Assembly: GCF_019977735.1 (NCBI RefSeq)
Contig: NZ_AP025018.1
Span: 3,782,001-3,846,000, forward strand
Direction of reading: 5' to 3'
Length of the DNA stretch: 64,000 nt
From: Calothrix sp. PCC 7716
GTDB taxonomy: Bacteria > Cyanobacteriota > Cyanobacteriia > Cyanobacteriales > Nostocaceae
Position 1 is the stretch's first letter, and each line of letters begins with the position of its first letter. The notes beneath the pieces were generated by a model that ran no database searches, was not told the origin of the DNA, and saw only the letters and a list, made by a program, of their open reading frames with translations. This document shows, one piece after another, positions 63,182 through 64,000 of this stretch. The position numbers were made by a program, and so were the translations under genes.

Positions 63182-64000
63182 AGATTTGCTTGACTAATAG
63201 TTTGAATAAATATTTTAATCTTTTTAGGTTGATAACTATCAGCTAGTTCTCGCACTTTCCAGACAAAAGGAGTAAATTCTTCACTCCTGCTTTCCAGTAT
63301 ATCCAATATTTTATGAATGTCTTTAACATTCCCTCGCATCGCGAGGTCAAGAATTTTATCTAAATCATTTGCAGGTGGAAGTACTAACTCTTGATTGAGG
63401 AGCGCATCATTTTTAATTGGCTCTGATTTATCTATATAAATCCATTCCAGCTTTAAATATTTTTTTAACATATTTAATAACAAATCAAGCTGTATAGGTT
63501 TTGGAATAAAATCATCTCCACCGGCTGCTAAACTATTATTTTTATCGGTTTCAAAAGCGCTAGCAGAAGAAACAATAAGTATAGTTTCTTGTAAACTTTG
63601 ATATTTTTTGATGCTTCGCATTAACTCAAAACCGTCCATTACTGGCATTGCTAAATCAGTAATAATTAAATCAGGATATATTTGTTCAGCTTGTAATAAT
63701 GCTTCTTTTCCGTTGCTTGCTTCAAAACAATCAAAACCAATCGGCGCCAACAAGTTAGTAATTACCGAGCGATTTTCCCATTGGTCATCAACAACAAGTA
63801 TTTTCTTTTTATCACCTCGAAAACCAACAATATTTTTAATTGGCTGTATTATTGGAGGTTTCACTAATTCGCGCGAAACGACTAAATCAACATCAAACCA
63901 AAATCTACTTCCGGCGCCTAATTGACTTTCAACATTTATTTTGCTACCCATTAGTTCGATAATTTTAGAACTAATAGCTAACCCAAGTCCCGTTCCTTCA
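63178..64000 (-). CDS. Hybrid histidine kinase, C-terminal part (continues beyond window)
   Basis: The 3' part of a large hybrid sensor kinase. The frame is open through the window edge: before the internal Met at 63951 it reads [16 protein letters not shown], the G2 box and end of the ATPase domain. After NVESQLGAGSRFWFDVDLV comes a receiver (KKILVVDDQWENRSVI, LIITDLAMPVMDGFELM, KPIQ) and a C-terminal helical domain (residues about 190-257 of this part). That tail resembles the one kept in the collapsed gene at 37011-37379. It overlaps the next kinase gene by 4 bases. Confidence 0.92.
   Translation of the reverse strand, partial: EGTGLGLAISSKIIELMGSKINVESQLGAGSRFWFDVDLVVSRELVKPPIIQPIKNIVGFRGDKKKILVVDDQWENRSVITNLLAPIGFDCFEASNGKEALLQAEQIYPDLIITDLAMPVMDGFELMRSIKKYQSLQETILIVSSASAFETDKNNSLAAGGDDFIPKPIQLDLLLNMLKKYLKLEWIYIDKSEPIKNDALLNQELVLPPANDLDKILDLAMRGNVKDIHKILDILESRSEEFTPFVWKVRELADSYQPKKIKIFIQTISQANL

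Overview
The window is chromosomal DNA from a cyanobacterium, most likely a filamentous, nitrogen-fixing member of the Nostocales. Support comes from NifE/NifN-family proteins, a KaiC-like ATPase, a PSII-repair-type FtsH, a PEP-CTERM exported protein, caspase-fold (metacaspase and CHAT) proteins, many multi-domain histidine kinases, heptameric short tandem repeats and an AT-rich base composition. The usual cyanobacterial iterated palindrome GCGATCGC was not found by eye. The palindrome GGCGCC is scattered through the whole window instead, with more than 100 copies. No tRNA, rRNA or complete insertion sequence was recognised.

Layout. 0-4.4 kb: a matrixin-like protease (5' end outside the window), a DUF427 protein, a methyltransferase relic, a PEP-CTERM protein, a methyltransferase and a membrane protein. 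4.7-10.1 kb (minus strand): a histidine kinase downstream of a double-domain KaiC homologue, then rtcB interrupted by a 322-residue HNH intein. 10.3-17.1 kb: methyltransferase, HAD hydrolase, HTH regulator, a gene-poor stretch with CRISPR-like repeat relics, two tandem HEAT/leucine-rich paralogues and two small proteins. 17.3-20.6 kb: WD40 protein, a small secreted Cys protein and a ZnuA-like lipoprotein that has lost its metal ligands. 20.7-26.5 kb: surface polysaccharide genes (CSP41-like epimerase, GT4 glycosyltransferase, sugar-phosphate transferase, GDP-mannose dehydratase, GDP-fucose synthase). 26.6-36.7 kb: atypical alkaline phosphatase, HNH endonuclease pair, dynamin/Era-type GTPase, an AbiE-like toxin-antitoxin locus with a broken toxin, a Tat-exported metacaspase and a class A beta-lactamase-like hydrolase.

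37.0-46.1 kb is the most distinctive part. A collapsed hybrid kinase and a response-regulator kinase are followed by a Mop-type molybdate-binding protein, a ribbon-helix-helix/TOBE regulator, a CRP-family regulator, NifN- and NifE-family scaffold proteins, and two Rieske iron-sulfur proteins. No nitrogenase structural gene is present. A TGGTAAT inverted repeat lies in front of both TOBE genes, and an NtcA-type GTA-N8-TAC site lies between nifE and the first Rieske gene. I infer a molybdenum- and nitrogen-controlled accessory nitrogenase-cofactor locus, possibly vnfEN-like.

46.9-64 kb: a type IA topoisomerase with duplicated zinc modules, SGNH hydrolase, gltX, ftsH, a peptidoglycan-binding protein, two BON lipoproteins, a histidine kinase with a degenerate ATPase domain, a TPR-CHAT protein, and a response-regulator kinase overlapping a hybrid kinase that runs off the window end.

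Intergenic space is crowded with repeat families. These are AGAAACCTGGTTTCT palindromes (several placed as terminators), GTGGAGCGGGCATCC pairs, a 28-nt GAGACGT palindrome, C-run bounded elements, and heptamer or 14-mer tandem arrays. Several genes take their stop codon from such a repeat.
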